Positions 35,645 through 44,960 of a stretch of DNA of 54,343 bases are shown here, in pieces. This DNA comes from Bacteroidales bacterium (GTDB taxonomy: Bacteria > Bacteroidota > Bacteroidia > Bacteroidales > F082). The stretch lies in NCBI GenBank assembly GCA_014860665.1, contig JACZJI010000149.1, forward strand, positions 1 through 54,343, read 5' to 3'. A program made the translations under genes and the position numbers. The notes below the pieces were generated by a model. It did no database searches and was not told the origin of the DNA. It saw nothing but the letters and a program-made list of their open reading frames with translations. The number at the start of each line of letters is the position of its first letter. Position 1 is the first letter of the stretch.

Positions 35645-38600
35645 GTGAAAGCTACTGAATTTTTAAAATATTTTCGAGAACATCCAAGGTTTCAGGAGTT
35701 GGAGAGCCTTCTGGAAAAGGAATCAGAACATCTTTATCTGAAGGGAATTATTGGTTCTTCCGCAGCTCTGGCGCTCGCCACCGTTTTTGAAAAGGCAGGG
35801 AAACAACAACATATTGTTGTCATACCTGATAAAGAACAAGCAGCCTATTTTTTCAATGATCTTGAAACCTTGCTGGACGATGCAGTCCTGGACCTAGACA
35901 AAAAAAGGGTGCTGTTCTATCCCACGACCTACAAAAGGCCTTACGAACCGGAAAAGCTGGACAAGGCTTATGAACTTTCCCGGACAGAAGTACTGAAAAG
36001 GTTTTTGAACGACGACCGAAAGACTCTGGTAGTTACTTATCCGGAAGCGCTGGCAGAAAAAGTTATCACCAAGAAGTATCTGAACAAAAACATCATGAAA
36101 CTCCACAAAGGAGAAGATGTCTCAATGGATTTTCTTACTGATTTCCTGACGGAGTTCAATTTTGAAGTGGTAGATTTTGTCGCTGAACCTGGTCAGTTTG
36201 CCATCCGGGGCGGCATTGTGGATGTTTTTTCGTTTTCCAACGGTCAGCCCTACCGTATTGAGTTTTTTGGAGATATGGTAGAATCCATCCGGACCTTTGA
36301 TCCTGAAAGCCAGCTTTCGCTAAAAAATCTTTCTCGCATAACCCTGTTGCCTAATGTTCAGGACCGGCAATTAAAAGAGGAGCGCATCAGTTTTATGGAT
36401 TATATTCCGACTCATACTTTCTGGTGGATGGAAGATGTGGATTATACGCACAACAAAATCGTTTCGGAATATGAAAAAGCACTCAACACCTATGATGAAA
36501 ACAAGAATGTACTTGAGCCTGAAAAACTCTTCATCAACGGTGGGCAGTTCATCGAAAAACTGAGAAATTTTAATACGATAGAGTTCGGTCCTGGAATTCA
36601 TTTTACAGAGGCTAAAACAATACTTTTTCAACAAACTCCACAACCCACTTTCAACAAAAATTTCGAGCTTCTTTTAAAGGATTTAAGAGATCAAACAGCC
36701 AATGGTTTCACTCCATTTATTATTTCAGATAATCCGGCACAAATCACACGGCTTTACAGCATTTTCGACAACATCGTAGGAGAAAGTGCAGGAAGCCCAC
36801 GTATCCCCCTTTTCAAAGCAGTTGAAACCAGCCTAAGCTCGGGTTTTATAGATCAGGAAATAAAGGCATTGTGTTATACTGACCATCAGATTTTTGAACG
36901 TTATCACAAGTTTCATTTGCAGGAAGGGTTTGGACGCAAGGAAGCTCTTTCTATTAAAGAATTATATGATTTAAAACCGGGTGATTACGTTACGCACATC
37001 GACCACGGTATCGGACGTTACGACGGATTGCAAATCATCGAAAACAACGGGAAAAAGCAGGAGGCCATCCGTCTTTTTTATAAAAATGATGACATCCTCT
37101 ACATCAGCATCCACTCGTTACACCGGATTTCAAAATATGTCGGCAGCGAAGGCAAACCGCCGGTATTGAACAAACTAGGTTCAGGTGCCTGGGAAAAGTT
37201 AAAGGACAAAACAAAATCGAAAGTCAAGGATATTGCCCGTGACCTCATCAAGCTTTATGCAAAACGCAAAACCGAATCCGGATTCCAGTTCAGCGCTGAT
37301 ACATATTTACAAAATGAGCTGGAAGCCAGTTTCATTTACGAAGACACACCCGATCAGACCAAAGCCACAGCTGATGTAAAACATGATATGGAACAACCAC
37401 ATCCGATGGACCGACTTGTTTGTGGCGATGTGGGTTTTGGCAAAACAGAAATTGCTATCCGGGCTGCATTCAAGGCCGTGACAGATGGTAAGCAGGTGGT
37501 GGTGCTGGTCCCAACGACCATTCTGGCACTGCAGCATTTCAAAACTTTTAGCGAGCGGTTGAAAGATTTTCCGGTCAAAGTAGATTATCTGAACCGTTTT
37601 AAAAGTGCCAAACAGCAGAAAGAAAGCTTGCAAAAACTAGCTGAAGGCAAAGTTGACATCATGATCGGGACGCACCGAATTTTAAGCAAGGACGTGATTT
37701 TAAAAGATTTAGGGCTGTTTATTGTAGATGAAGAACAGAAATTTGGCGTCGGGGCAAAAGAAAAAATCCGCCAGATGAAAACGCAGGTGGATACGCTTAC
37801 GTTAACGGCCACACCTATTCCGCGAACCATGCAGTTTTCACTGATGGGCGCCCGCGACCTTTCCATCATCAACACGCCACCACCCAACCGTTTTCCGGTG
37901 GAAACGGAATTGCAGTCCTTTAATCCGCATACCATCCGCGATACGGTCCAGTATGAAGTCTCACGCGGTGGACAGGTGTTTTTCATCCACAACCGGGTAC
38001 AAAACATCGGAAGTGTTTATGATATGCTGAAGAAATTCGTCCCTAATGTCAGAATTGGCATTGCACATGGACAAATGGACGGCCCACATCTGGAAAAAGT
38101 GATGCTCGATTTCATCGACGGATTGTATGATGTTTTGCTTTCCACGAACATTGTAGAATCCGGGCTTGACATTCCCAATGCCAACACAATCATTATCAAC
38201 AACGCTCAAAATTTCGGGTTAAGTGATTTACACCAGCTTCGGGGCCGGGTGGGTCGTTCCAACAAAAAAGCTTTCTGTTATCTGCTCACGCCACCGCTGG
38301 CGTCGTTGCCTCAGGATGCACGCAAAAGACTGCGTGCCATCACAGAATATGCTGATTTAGGAAGTGGTTTCAACATTGCTATGCGCGATTTGGATATTCG
38401 TGGGGCGGGGAATATTCTGGGTGCGGAACAGAGTGGTTTCATAACAGAAATAGGCATAGAAATGTACCAGAAAATCCTCGATGAAGCACTGACGGAATTG
38501 AAAGAAAGTGAATTCAGCGAACTTTATGCTGATGAAAAAGCGAAACGTGGATTCGTAAGGGAATGCCAACTGGAAACCGATCTCGAAATTCTGATTCCTG

Positions 38601-39013
38601 ATTATTATATCAGCAACATTGCTGAACGGCTCAGCCTTTATAAAGAACTGGAAGGGGTGAAAGACGAATCACAACTTCATGAATTTGAACAGCGACTTAT
38701 CGACCGTTTCGGGCCGGTACCCAAGGAAACCGAGTCCCTTATCAACACCATCCGGTTGCGTTGGGTGGCCAAAGAAATGGGTTTTGAAAAGCTGGTACTG
38801 AAGTTCAACAAAATGATAGCCTACTTTACAGGGAATCAGGATTCAGATTATTTCCAATCAGAAGCTTTTGACAAAATCCTGGAAGCCATCAAAAGGAATC
38901 CAAACTGTTGCGAAATGAAGGAAAAGAAAGAAAAGCTCACATTAGTCTTCAATAAAGTCAACAACGTGGATGCTGCACTCATTCTTTTATCCAACATGAT
39001 GGAAATGAAATAA
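35645..39013 (+). CDS. mfd: Transcription-repair coupling factor Mfd (GTG start)
   Basis: Helicase-like translocase that removes stalled RNA polymerase and recruits UvrA. All 1122 residues of the usual architecture are present: a UvrB-like N-terminal region with FAIRGGIVDVFS, the RNA-polymerase-interacting domain (KPGDYVTHIDHGIGRYDGL at about 443-461), the superfamily 2 motor with Walker A GDVGFGKTE (594-602) and DEEQ box, TATPIPRTMQFS, RGRVGRSNKKAFCYL, and the C-terminal TRCF domain. The start is GTG 18 bp after a promoter box. Monocistronic as far as can be seen. Confidence 0.98.
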   Translation: MKATEFLKYFREHPRFQELESLLEKESEHLYLKGIIGSSAALALATVFEKAGKQQHIVVIPDKEQAAYFFNDLETLLDDAVLDLDKKRVLFYPTTYKRPYEPEKLDKAYELSRTEVLKRFLNDDRKTLVVTYPEALAEKVITKKYLNKNIMKLHKGEDVSMDFLTDFLTEFNFEVVDFVAEPGQFAIRGGIVDVFSFSNGQPYRIEFFGDMVESIRTFDPESQLSLKNLSRITLLPNVQDRQLKEERISFMDYIPTHTFWWMEDVDYTHNKIVSEYEKALNTYDENKNVLEPEKLFINGGQFIEKLRNFNTIEFGPGIHFTEAKTILFQQTPQPTFNKNFELLLKDLRDQTANGFTPFIISDNPAQITRLYSIFDNIVGESAGSPRIPLFKAVETSLSSGFIDQEIKALCYTDHQIFERYHKFHLQEGFGRKEALSIKELYDLKPGDYVTHIDHGIGRYDGLQIIENNGKKQEAIRLFYKNDDILYISIHSLHRISKYVGSEGKPPVLNKLGSGAWEKLKDKTKSKVKDIARDLIKLYAKRKTESGFQFSADTYLQNELEASFIYEDTPDQTKATADVKHDMEQPHPMDRLVCGDVGFGKTEIAIRAAFKAVTDGKQVVVLVPTTILALQHFKTFSERLKDFPVKVDYLNRFKSAKQQKESLQKLAEGKVDIMIGTHRILSKDVILKDLGLFIVDEEQKFGVGAKEKIRQMKTQVDTLTLTATPIPRTMQFSLMGARDLSIINTPPPNRFPVETELQSFNPHTIRDTVQYEVSRGGQVFFIHNRVQNIGSVYDMLKKFVPNVRIGIAHGQMDGPHLEKVMLDFIDGLYDVLLSTNIVESGLDIPNANTIIINNAQNFGLSDLHQLRGRVGRSNKKAFCYLLTPPLASLPQDARKRLRAITEYADLGSGFNIAMRDLDIRGAGNILGAEQSGFITEIGIEMYQKILDEALTELKESEFSELYADEKAKRGFVRECQLETDLEILIPDYYISNIAERLSLYKELEGVKDESQLHEFEQRLIDRFGPVPKETESLINTIRLRWVAKEMGFEKLVLKFNKMIAYFTGNQDSDYFQSEAFDKILEAIKRNPNCCEMKEKKEKLTLVFNKVNNVDAALILLSNMMEMK

Positions 39014-39056
39014 AGTTATATCTCCAGGTTCCATAAAAAACAAATCTGCATCCTAA

Positions 39057-39107
39057 AAGTGTGAAAACAAACGGTTGCAGAAAATAAAAGTTCACAATTT
39101 CACACTT
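39057..39107. repeat. Inverted repeat downstream of mfd
   Basis: AAGTGTGAAA (39057-39066) and TTTCACACTT (39098-39107) are exact 10-bp complements with a 31-base loop. No T run follows, so it is a weak terminator at best; it may instead be a binding site. Confidence 0.4.
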
Positions 39108-39212
39108 ACCAAACAGATTTAATATTACTAGTAATCAGAATGTTAAAAATAAACAAACAAAAATAAAGATCAAAAATTACATTACTTAATTCACTGTAAT
39201 TTAGATTTAGTT

Positions 39213-39237
39213 TATTTTTGAACCCCGGATAAATTTG
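39213..39237 (+). promoter_or_regulatory. Two candidate -7 elements upstream of carA
   Basis: TATTTTTG (39213-39220) and TAAATTTG (39230-39237) both match TAnnTTTG. Starts at either would give a leader of roughly 100-120 bases before carA, enough to hold the hairpins described for 39267-39335. Confidence 0.5.
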
Positions 39238-39266
39238 TACCTCTATAACATTTTAGAAAGATACAA

Positions 39267-39302
39267 ATGCCTCGACAATCTTATTTAAGATTGCAGGGGT
39301 AA
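39267..39302 (+). CDS. Possible leader peptide upstream of carA, 11 residues
   Basis: Short frame ATG to TAA coding MPRQSYLRLQG, with two Arg codons of different type (CGA, AGA). It lies just after the promoter boxes and just before a hairpin with a T run. Within it CAATCTT (39276-39282) pairs with AAGATTG (39287-39293). Arginine is an end product of carbamoyl phosphate, so an Arg-sensing leader is conceivable, but two Arg codons in eleven are weak evidence. Confidence 0.3.
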   Translation: MPRQSYLRLQG

Positions 39303-39315
39303 CAAAAAAGTGTGT

Positions 39316-39335
39316 AAAACCGTTACGGTTTTTTT
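39316..39335 (+). terminator. Possible attenuator hairpin before carA
   Basis: AAAACCG (39316-39322) pairs with CGGTTTT (39326-39332) around TTA, and the T run continues to 39335, 13 bases before the carA ATG. The stem has only three GC pairs, so termination would be partial. Confidence 0.45.
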
Positions 39336-39348
39336 ATAAAAAACAGTC

Positions 39349-40434
39349 ATGAAATTAAATTCCTACCGACAGGCACGCTTAATTCTGGAAGATGGCATTG
39401 AATTTAAAGGATATTCCTTCGGATATGAACAATCCGTTGCTGGTGAAATTGTTTTCAACACAGCAATGACCGGATATCCCGAAAGTCTTACTGACCCTTC
39501 CTACAGCGGCCAAATCCTGGTTTTAACATATCCGACCATCGGAAATTACGGTGTTCCTGGAAAAGAAATTGAACACGGGATGCTGCAGCATTTCGAATCC
39601 GAACGGGTACATATTACCGCGTTGGTCATTTCGGATTATTCCGAAAAACACAGTCACTGGAACGCTTCGCAAAGTTTGGCCCACTGGCTGAAAGAAGAAA
39701 AAGTTCCCGGACTTTTTGGAATAGATACCAGGCAACTGACAAAACATATTCGTGAAAAGGGCGCCATGCTGGCAAAAATCGTCTTTGACGATGATATTCC
39801 GTTTTATGATCCAAATCAGACCAATTTGGTGGAAACAGTCAGTATCAAGGAAAAAGTAGTTTACGGTAACGGAAAATACAAGATCCTGCTGATTGACTGC
39901 GGCGTAAAGAACAACATTATTAGGTATTTATTACGATACGACACACAGGTAATACGTGTTCCATGGGATTACGACTACAGTCAGGAGGAATACGATGGAC
40001 TCTTTATTTCCAATGGTCCTGGTGATCCTGAAATGTGTATTCCAACAATCAACCATCTCAGAAGCTCCATCCAGAAGGAACAACCTGTTTTTGGAATCTG
40101 TCTTGGGCATCAGTTGGTCTCCCTGGCATCCGGAGCCGAGACATACAAGTTAAAGTTCGGACACAGAAGCCACAACCAGCCTGTACTACAAACCGGAACG
40201 GACAAAGCATATCTCACCTCTCAAAATCATGGTTTTGCTGTAGATGATAAGACGATTGGGAATGATTGGGAAGTTTTTTTTACGAATCTGAACGATGGCA
40301 GTAACGAAGGCATCCGGCATAAAACCAAACCGATCTTTACCACGCAATTTCATCCCGAAGCCTCCAGCGGTCCTACGGACACTGCATTTTTGTTTGAAGA
40401 TTTCATAAAGCTCATTGAAAAAAGCAAATCCTAA
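39349..40434 (+). CDS. carA: Carbamoyl-phosphate synthase small subunit
   Basis: Glutamine amidotransferase subunit that feeds ammonia to CarB for arginine and pyrimidine synthesis. The 361 residues have the CarA N-terminal domain (ILEDGIEFKGYSFG) and the class I amidotransferase domain with C251 (FGICLGHQL), H335 and E337 (TTQFHPEAS). SNGPGDPE is also typical. It is followed by carB after five bases, so the two subunits are co-translated. Confidence 0.97.
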   Translation: MKLNSYRQARLILEDGIEFKGYSFGYEQSVAGEIVFNTAMTGYPESLTDPSYSGQILVLTYPTIGNYGVPGKEIEHGMLQHFESERVHITALVISDYSEKHSHWNASQSLAHWLKEEKVPGLFGIDTRQLTKHIREKGAMLAKIVFDDDIPFYDPNQTNLVETVSIKEKVVYGNGKYKILLIDCGVKNNIIRYLLRYDTQVIRVPWDYDYSQEEYDGLFISNGPGDPEMCIPTINHLRSSIQKEQPVFGICLGHQLVSLASGAETYKLKFGHRSHNQPVLQTGTDKAYLTSQNHGFAVDDKTIGNDWEVFFTNLNDGSNEGIRHKTKPIFTTQFHPEASSGPTDTAFLFEDFIKLIEKSKS

Positions 40435-40439
40435 ACGAT

Positions 40440-43400
40440 ATGAAAATTCAGAAAGTAAAAAAAGTACTGGTACTGGGTTCAGGAGCGCTGAAAATCGGCG
40501 AAGCCGGTGAATTTGACTACAGCGGTTCACAAGCACTGAAAGCACTGAAAGAAGAGCAAATTGAAACTGTTCTGATCAACCCTAACATTGCGACTGTTCA
40601 GACCTCAGAAGGTATTGCCGATAAAATCTATTTTCTGCCCATAACACCCTTTTTCGTGGAACGCGTTATCCAAAAGGAAAAACCAGAGGGAATTTTGCTC
40701 GCATTCGGCGGACAGACTGCTTTGAACTGCGGGATAGAGTTGTATCGGGCCGGCACATTGGAGAAATACGGAATACAAGTTTTAGGAACACCTGTTGAAG
40801 CAATTATAGAAACCGAAGACCGGGAGTTATTTGCAGAAAAGCTGCGTTCCATCAAAATAAGCACACCTAAATCTGTTGCTTGTACGACTGTTGATGAAGC
40901 ACTGAAAGCCGCAGAACAAATCGGTTATCCTTTGATTGTGCGGGCTGCCTTTGCCTTGGGAGGACAGGGAAGCGGATTTTGCGATAACAACGATGAGCTT
41001 CTCAACCGGGCTACACTGGCATTTTCATACTCAAACCAGATTCTTGTAGAAGAATCATTGAAGGGCTGGAAAGAAGTAGAATACGAAGTAGTACGGGACC
41101 GTTATGACAACTGCCTCACCATTTGTAATATGGAGAACTTTGACCCGTTGGGAATCCATACAGGGGAAAGTATTGTGGTTGCTCCCTCCCAAACGCTTAC
41201 CAACAGGGAGTATCACAAACTTCGTAAGATTTCCATAGAAATTGTAAGAGCCGTCGGAATTGTTGGGGAATGCAACGTGCAGTATGCACTTGATCCAAAT
41301 TCAGAAGATTACCGAGTAATTGAAGTTAATGCGAGACTGTCTCGTTCCAGTGCCTTGGCATCAAAGGCTACTGGATATCCATTGGCATTTGTCGCCGCAA
41401 AACTGGGAATGGGATATGGGCTGCACGAATTGAAAAACAATGTTACTAAAACTACTCCTGCCTTCTTCGAACCGGCCCTTGATTACCTGGTAGTAAAAAT
41501 ACCACGATGGGATTTGAATAAATTCCTTGGTGTTTCCAAAGAAATTGGTTCCAGCATGAAGAGCGTTGGCGAAATCATGGCCATTGGGCGTAGCTTTGAA
41601 GAAGCCATTCAGAAAGGCCTGCGTATGATTGGTGTAGGCATGCACGGATTTGCTGCCAACAAAATCTTTAAGGCAGAGAATTTAGAAGAAGCACTTTCTA
41701 ATCCAACAGACAACCGGATTTTTGCTATTGCAGAAGCTTTCCGTCAGGGTTATTCTGTGGACCAGATCCATGATCTTACAAAGATAGATCGCTGGTTTTT
41801 GGAAAAGCTCCAAAACATCCACGATCTGGAAATTGAATTATTAAAAGTAAACAAATTGGAAAAACTGAGTGATGAGCTTTTGTTGGAATCTAAAAAAGCC
41901 GGTTTTTCAGATTTTCAGATAGCCAGACTGATCTATAACAAAGAGCATATTGGCGAAAACGATGATGAAATCCTCAAAATTCGCAAGTACAGAAAATCAA
42001 GAAACATCGTCCCCTGTGTAAAACAAATCGACACCCTGGCAGCTGAGTACCCAGCTCAAACGAACTATCTGTACCTTACCTATCACGGAAATGAAAACGA
42101 CGTAAACTATTTGGGTGATCACAAATCGGTGGTCGTTTTGGGTTCCGGTGCATACCGCATAGGCAGCAGTGTGGAATTCGACTGGTCAGGGGTCAATGCG
42201 TTGTATACCATCAAAAAGAAAGGCTACCGTTCGGTCATGATCAACTACAATCCTGAAACGGTGAGCACGGATTATGATACCTGCGACCGGCTTTATTTCG
42301 AAGAACTTTCATTCGAAAGAACGCTGGACATCGTGGAACTGGAAAATCCGCACGGGTTAATCGTTTCCACTGGCGGGCAGATCCCCAATAACCTCGCCAT
42401 GAGGCTATATCGTCAGAATATCCCAATTTTAGGGACTTCACCCGTTTCTATCGACGAAGCCGAGAACCGATATAAATTCTCCGACATGCTTGACAAGATT
42501 GGAGTGGATCAGCCTGAATGGCAGGAGCTGACCAGCCTTGACGCCATTTACGAATTCACGGAAAAAGTAGATTTTCCTGTTTTGATTCGTCCTTCGTACG
42601 TACTTTCGGGTGCTGCCATGAACGTAGTTTCCAATAAAAAGGAGCTGGAACATTTTCTAAACCTGGCCACAGAAGTTTCCAAACAATATCCGGTGGTGGT
42701 TTCAAAATTCATCGAAGGGGCTAAGGAAATTGAGATGGATGCAGTTGCTGATAATGGAAACATTATTGTTTACGCCATCTCAGAGCATGTGGAATTTGCA
42801 GGAGTGCATTCCGGTGATGCTACCATGATGTTCCCCCCACAGAAAGTATACGTGGAAACCATCCGGAGAATCAAACGCATTAGCCGAAAGATCGCTGAAG
42901 AACTGCACATCAGCGGACCGTTTAACATTCAGTTTCTGGCCAAAGACAACGACATCAAAGTCATTGAGTGTAATTTGAGGGCATCAAGAAGCTTCCCCTT
43001 TGTTTCCAAAGTACTTAAGACCAATTTCATTGATTATGCGGTTCGTATTATGTTGGGTGAAAAAGTCGAAAAACCGGGAAAATCACTCTTTGACATCGAC
43101 CATGTCGGGGTGAAGGCTTCTCAGTTTTCCTTTTCAAGGCTAAGCAAAGCTGACCCGGTGTTAGGTGTGGATATGGCTTCCACAGGTGAAGTGGGTTGTA
43201 TCGGCGATGATCCTTACGAAGCTGTCTTGAAATCAATGCTTTCAGTCGGTTACAAAATTCCCAAACAAAACATCCTGATTTCATCAGGACCTACCCGTTC
43301 AAAAATGGAACTGGTGGTCAGCGCAAAGCTGCTTATCGACAAGGGATACAAGCTTTTTGCCACTAAAGGGACGCATGATTTTTACAAGAAAAACGGTATC

Positions 43401-43664
43401 AAAACCACGATGGTCCACTGGCCCGACACGCCCAACCAGCCCAATGCTTTTGACCTGATCAAGGAAAAGAAGATCGATCTGGTCATCAACATCCCGAAGA
43501 ACCTGACAAGCGAAGAGCTGAATAATGATTATAACATACGCCGCGCAGCTATTGATTTCAATGTGCCTCTAATTACTAATGCGCGACTCGCAAGTGCATT
43601 TATTTATGCCATTAGTCGTTACAAGATGGAGGATCTGGCTATCAAAAGTTGGGACGAATATTAA
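40440..43664 (+). CDS. carB: Carbamoyl-phosphate synthase large subunit
   Basis: Makes carbamoyl phosphate from bicarbonate, ammonia and two ATP. The 1074 residues contain two ATP-grasp halves, each starting with a preATP-grasp motif (VLGSGALKIGEAGEFDYSG and VVLGSGAYRIGSSVEFDWSG), an oligomerisation domain between them, and a C-terminal MGS-like domain (ISSGPTRSKMELV, LFATKGTHDFY) that binds allosteric effectors. Length is full. A perfect palindrome begins 9 bp after its stop. Confidence 0.97.
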   Translation: MKIQKVKKVLVLGSGALKIGEAGEFDYSGSQALKALKEEQIETVLINPNIATVQTSEGIADKIYFLPITPFFVERVIQKEKPEGILLAFGGQTALNCGIELYRAGTLEKYGIQVLGTPVEAIIETEDRELFAEKLRSIKISTPKSVACTTVDEALKAAEQIGYPLIVRAAFALGGQGSGFCDNNDELLNRATLAFSYSNQILVEESLKGWKEVEYEVVRDRYDNCLTICNMENFDPLGIHTGESIVVAPSQTLTNREYHKLRKISIEIVRAVGIVGECNVQYALDPNSEDYRVIEVNARLSRSSALASKATGYPLAFVAAKLGMGYGLHELKNNVTKTTPAFFEPALDYLVVKIPRWDLNKFLGVSKEIGSSMKSVGEIMAIGRSFEEAIQKGLRMIGVGMHGFAANKIFKAENLEEALSNPTDNRIFAIAEAFRQGYSVDQIHDLTKIDRWFLEKLQNIHDLEIELLKVNKLEKLSDELLLESKKAGFSDFQIARLIYNKEHIGENDDEILKIRKYRKSRNIVPCVKQIDTLAAEYPAQTNYLYLTYHGNENDVNYLGDHKSVVVLGSGAYRIGSSVEFDWSGVNALYTIKKKGYRSVMINYNPETVSTDYDTCDRLYFEELSFERTLDIVELENPHGLIVSTGGQIPNNLAMRLYRQNIPILGTSPVSIDEAENRYKFSDMLDKIGVDQPEWQELTSLDAIYEFTEKVDFPVLIRPSYVLSGAAMNVVSNKKELEHFLNLATEVSKQYPVVVSKFIEGAKEIEMDAVADNGNIIVYAISEHVEFAGVHSGDATMMFPPQKVYVETIRRIKRISRKIAEELHISGPFNIQFLAKDNDIKVIECNLRASRSFPFVSKVLKTNFIDYAVRIMLGEKVEKPGKSLFDIDHVGVKASQFSFSRLSKADPVLGVDMASTGEVGCIGDDPYEAVLKSMLSVGYKIPKQNILISSGPTRSKMELVVSAKLLIDKGYKLFATKGTHDFYKKNGIKTTMVHWPDTPNQPNAFDLIKEKKIDLVINIPKNLTSEELNNDYNIRRAAIDFNVPLITNARLASAFIYAISRYKMEDLAIKSWDEY

Positions 43665-43673
43665 ACTTTTGTT

Positions 43674-43742
43674 GTAATGACGCAAGGCCTTGCGTCATTA
43701 CGGACAAAATCCTGTAGAGACGCAGAATTTTGTGTCTCTACA
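43674..43742. repeat. Two palindromic REP-like hairpins after carB
   Basis: The first is a perfect 28-bp palindrome at 43674-43701, with arms GTAATGACGCAAGG and its complement. The second, 43713-43742, pairs TGTAGAGAC with GTCTCTACA around a 12-base centre that itself is partly complementary. Both share a GACGCA core. They resemble small dispersed palindromes known from many bacterial intergenic regions and may also act as the carB terminator. Confidence 0.75.
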
Positions 43743-43957
43743 ATAAAAGCTTTTCACTGGCACGCACTTGCGATTTGTGTCCTCACTTGAATTACCCGTG
43801 GTTAAACACCAGACAACTGAAAAGCCCCTTACTGGTCATGATTTGCCTTCACGTGGCATGCAGCAGTGCGGTGGCAAAAAATGTGTTGAAGCTAAACAGC
43901 GCGATTAATAATAAATTGGTAATAAGTTTTTTCATAATTTAAGAATTTAAAATATTG
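43743..43957. other. Intergenic spacer between carB palindromes and the lipoprotein gene
   Basis: About 215 bp with no gene I trust on either strand; a 70-codon frame at 43730-43942 begins inside the palindrome and matches nothing I recognise. Confidence 0.5.
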
Positions 43958-44443
43958 TCATTGGTTTATTCTTACATAATAATCCGAGAATCCGTCTGCA
44001 GCATTAAAATGTAAAATCAATGTGTCATTATATATGCTATCGACTACATAGTCAAAAGGGGTACCGTATTTGTTATGGTAAGACATCACGAATGTAGTTG
44101 TTCCATAAGGGACACCAGTAGCCTGGCCATCGTTTGCTTTCAACCATGTAATTGCGGCATCCATGATTACACTGTCTTTAACCATATCTATCCTCCTGTT
44201 ACCGTTGGAGGTAAATTCAGTATAATGATCCTGATAATAATGTTTAGAATTGGAAATCCAACTGAAATCGTAATATATTAACTGCCATTTCCCAAGAATA
44301 TTTGCCTTAATAACATCAAGTGGTTTATTGTAAAGAGTGATGTTTGAATTATACTGGGGTTTAATCGTTTTATCTTTTTTACAGCCAAAGGCAGTTATAA
44401 CTATTAATCCACTTAGAAGGAAAATTTTCAGCATTGTTTTCAT
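43958..44443 (-). CDS. Small lipocalin-like lipoprotein
   Basis: Predicted lipoprotein of 161 residues: signal peptide with lipobox ITAFGC, acceptor C21. The mature part begins with a charged linker, then ANILGKWQLIYYDFSW, similar to the start of lipocalin-like domains in Bacteroidota lipoproteins, and continues with strand-rich sequence (YTEFTSNGNRRIDMV, TTFVMSYHNKYG, YNDTLILHFNAADGF). Ligand and role are unknown. It is flanked by non-coding regions on both sides, so it is an isolated gene. The domain call is tentative. Confidence 0.65.
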   Translation of the reverse strand: MKTMLKIFLLSGLIVITAFGCKKDKTIKPQYNSNITLYNKPLDVIKANILGKWQLIYYDFSWISNSKHYYQDHYTEFTSNGNRRIDMVKDSVIMDAAITWLKANDGQATGVPYGTTTFVMSYHNKYGTPFDYVVDSIYNDTLILHFNAADGFSDYYVRINQ

Positions 44444-44960
44444 AGCGATACATTTTTAATCCCTAAGGAAAATTTTTTATTGAACCTGTTCCATAAACAG
44501 GTTTTTTCGATAAGCAAAAGAGATAGCCTAAGGAGGATGAGATTTCGTTCTGGTACGAAATAAAAACATTTTGGATTTTCTGGTTAAAATGTTGATACTA
44601 AGATCTGAAACATTTTTATGAAAACCTAATTTTTAGAAGACTTTTCTGTGCCCGACCGCCATTTACTCTCACGGGCTCAGTTGTAGTGCACCGGTCCAGA
44701 GGCAACAAGAATGACTCCACAATTTACTCATTCCCAGTAGTCACTCTTGCAGCGAGTATCCTATATCCTTCATTCTTCACCATTTATTCTAACAGCCTTT
44801 CAGGTTTGCCCCGCGCAAGGCTTTTGTTCAACCTGAAAGGAGAACCTTCCGATTATTTAGAAGCAATTAAAAATTAAAGGCTTTCTTTTCTGCGTTTGTA
44901 TTATTACGTATTTTTGTAACGTTAAATTTATTATTGCTATTTAATCTAAATTAAAATTTA
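44444..44960. other. 517-bp spacer with hairpins, no recognisable gene
   Basis: Three inverted repeats can be seen: AACCTGTT/AACAGGTT (44483-44490, 44496-44503) followed by TTTT on the plus strand; TTTCGT/ACGAAA (44543-44548, 44555-44560); and CCTTTCAGGTT/AACCTGAAAGG (44796-44806, 44830-44840) around a GC-rich loop. Between about 44645 and 44870 the sequence is richer in GC than its surroundings and includes a GTG-started 63-codon frame (44686-44877) with no family I know. It could be a degraded element or a structured RNA. Confidence 0.4.
44909..44916 (+). promoter_or_regulatory. -7 promoter element for the mrp gene
   Basis: TATTTTTG matches TAnnTTTG and lies 44 bp before the ATG at 44961. 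Confidence 0.5.

Noticed and set aside
43758..43771. Sigma-54 promoter-like TGGCACGCACTTGC
   Set aside because: Spacing between GG and GC is one base short of the required distance, and no gene follows on that strand for over 1 kb.
43730..43942. 70-codon frame after carB
   Set aside because: It begins inside a palindrome and matches nothing known.
44650..44690. Group II intron domain V on the minus strand
   Set aside because: A GCCCG/CGGGC stem exists but the catalytic triad position and inner stem do not fit.
44686..44877. GTG-started 63-codon frame in the spacer
   Set aside because: No family, signal or coding bias that I can see; kept only as part of the unexplained spacer.
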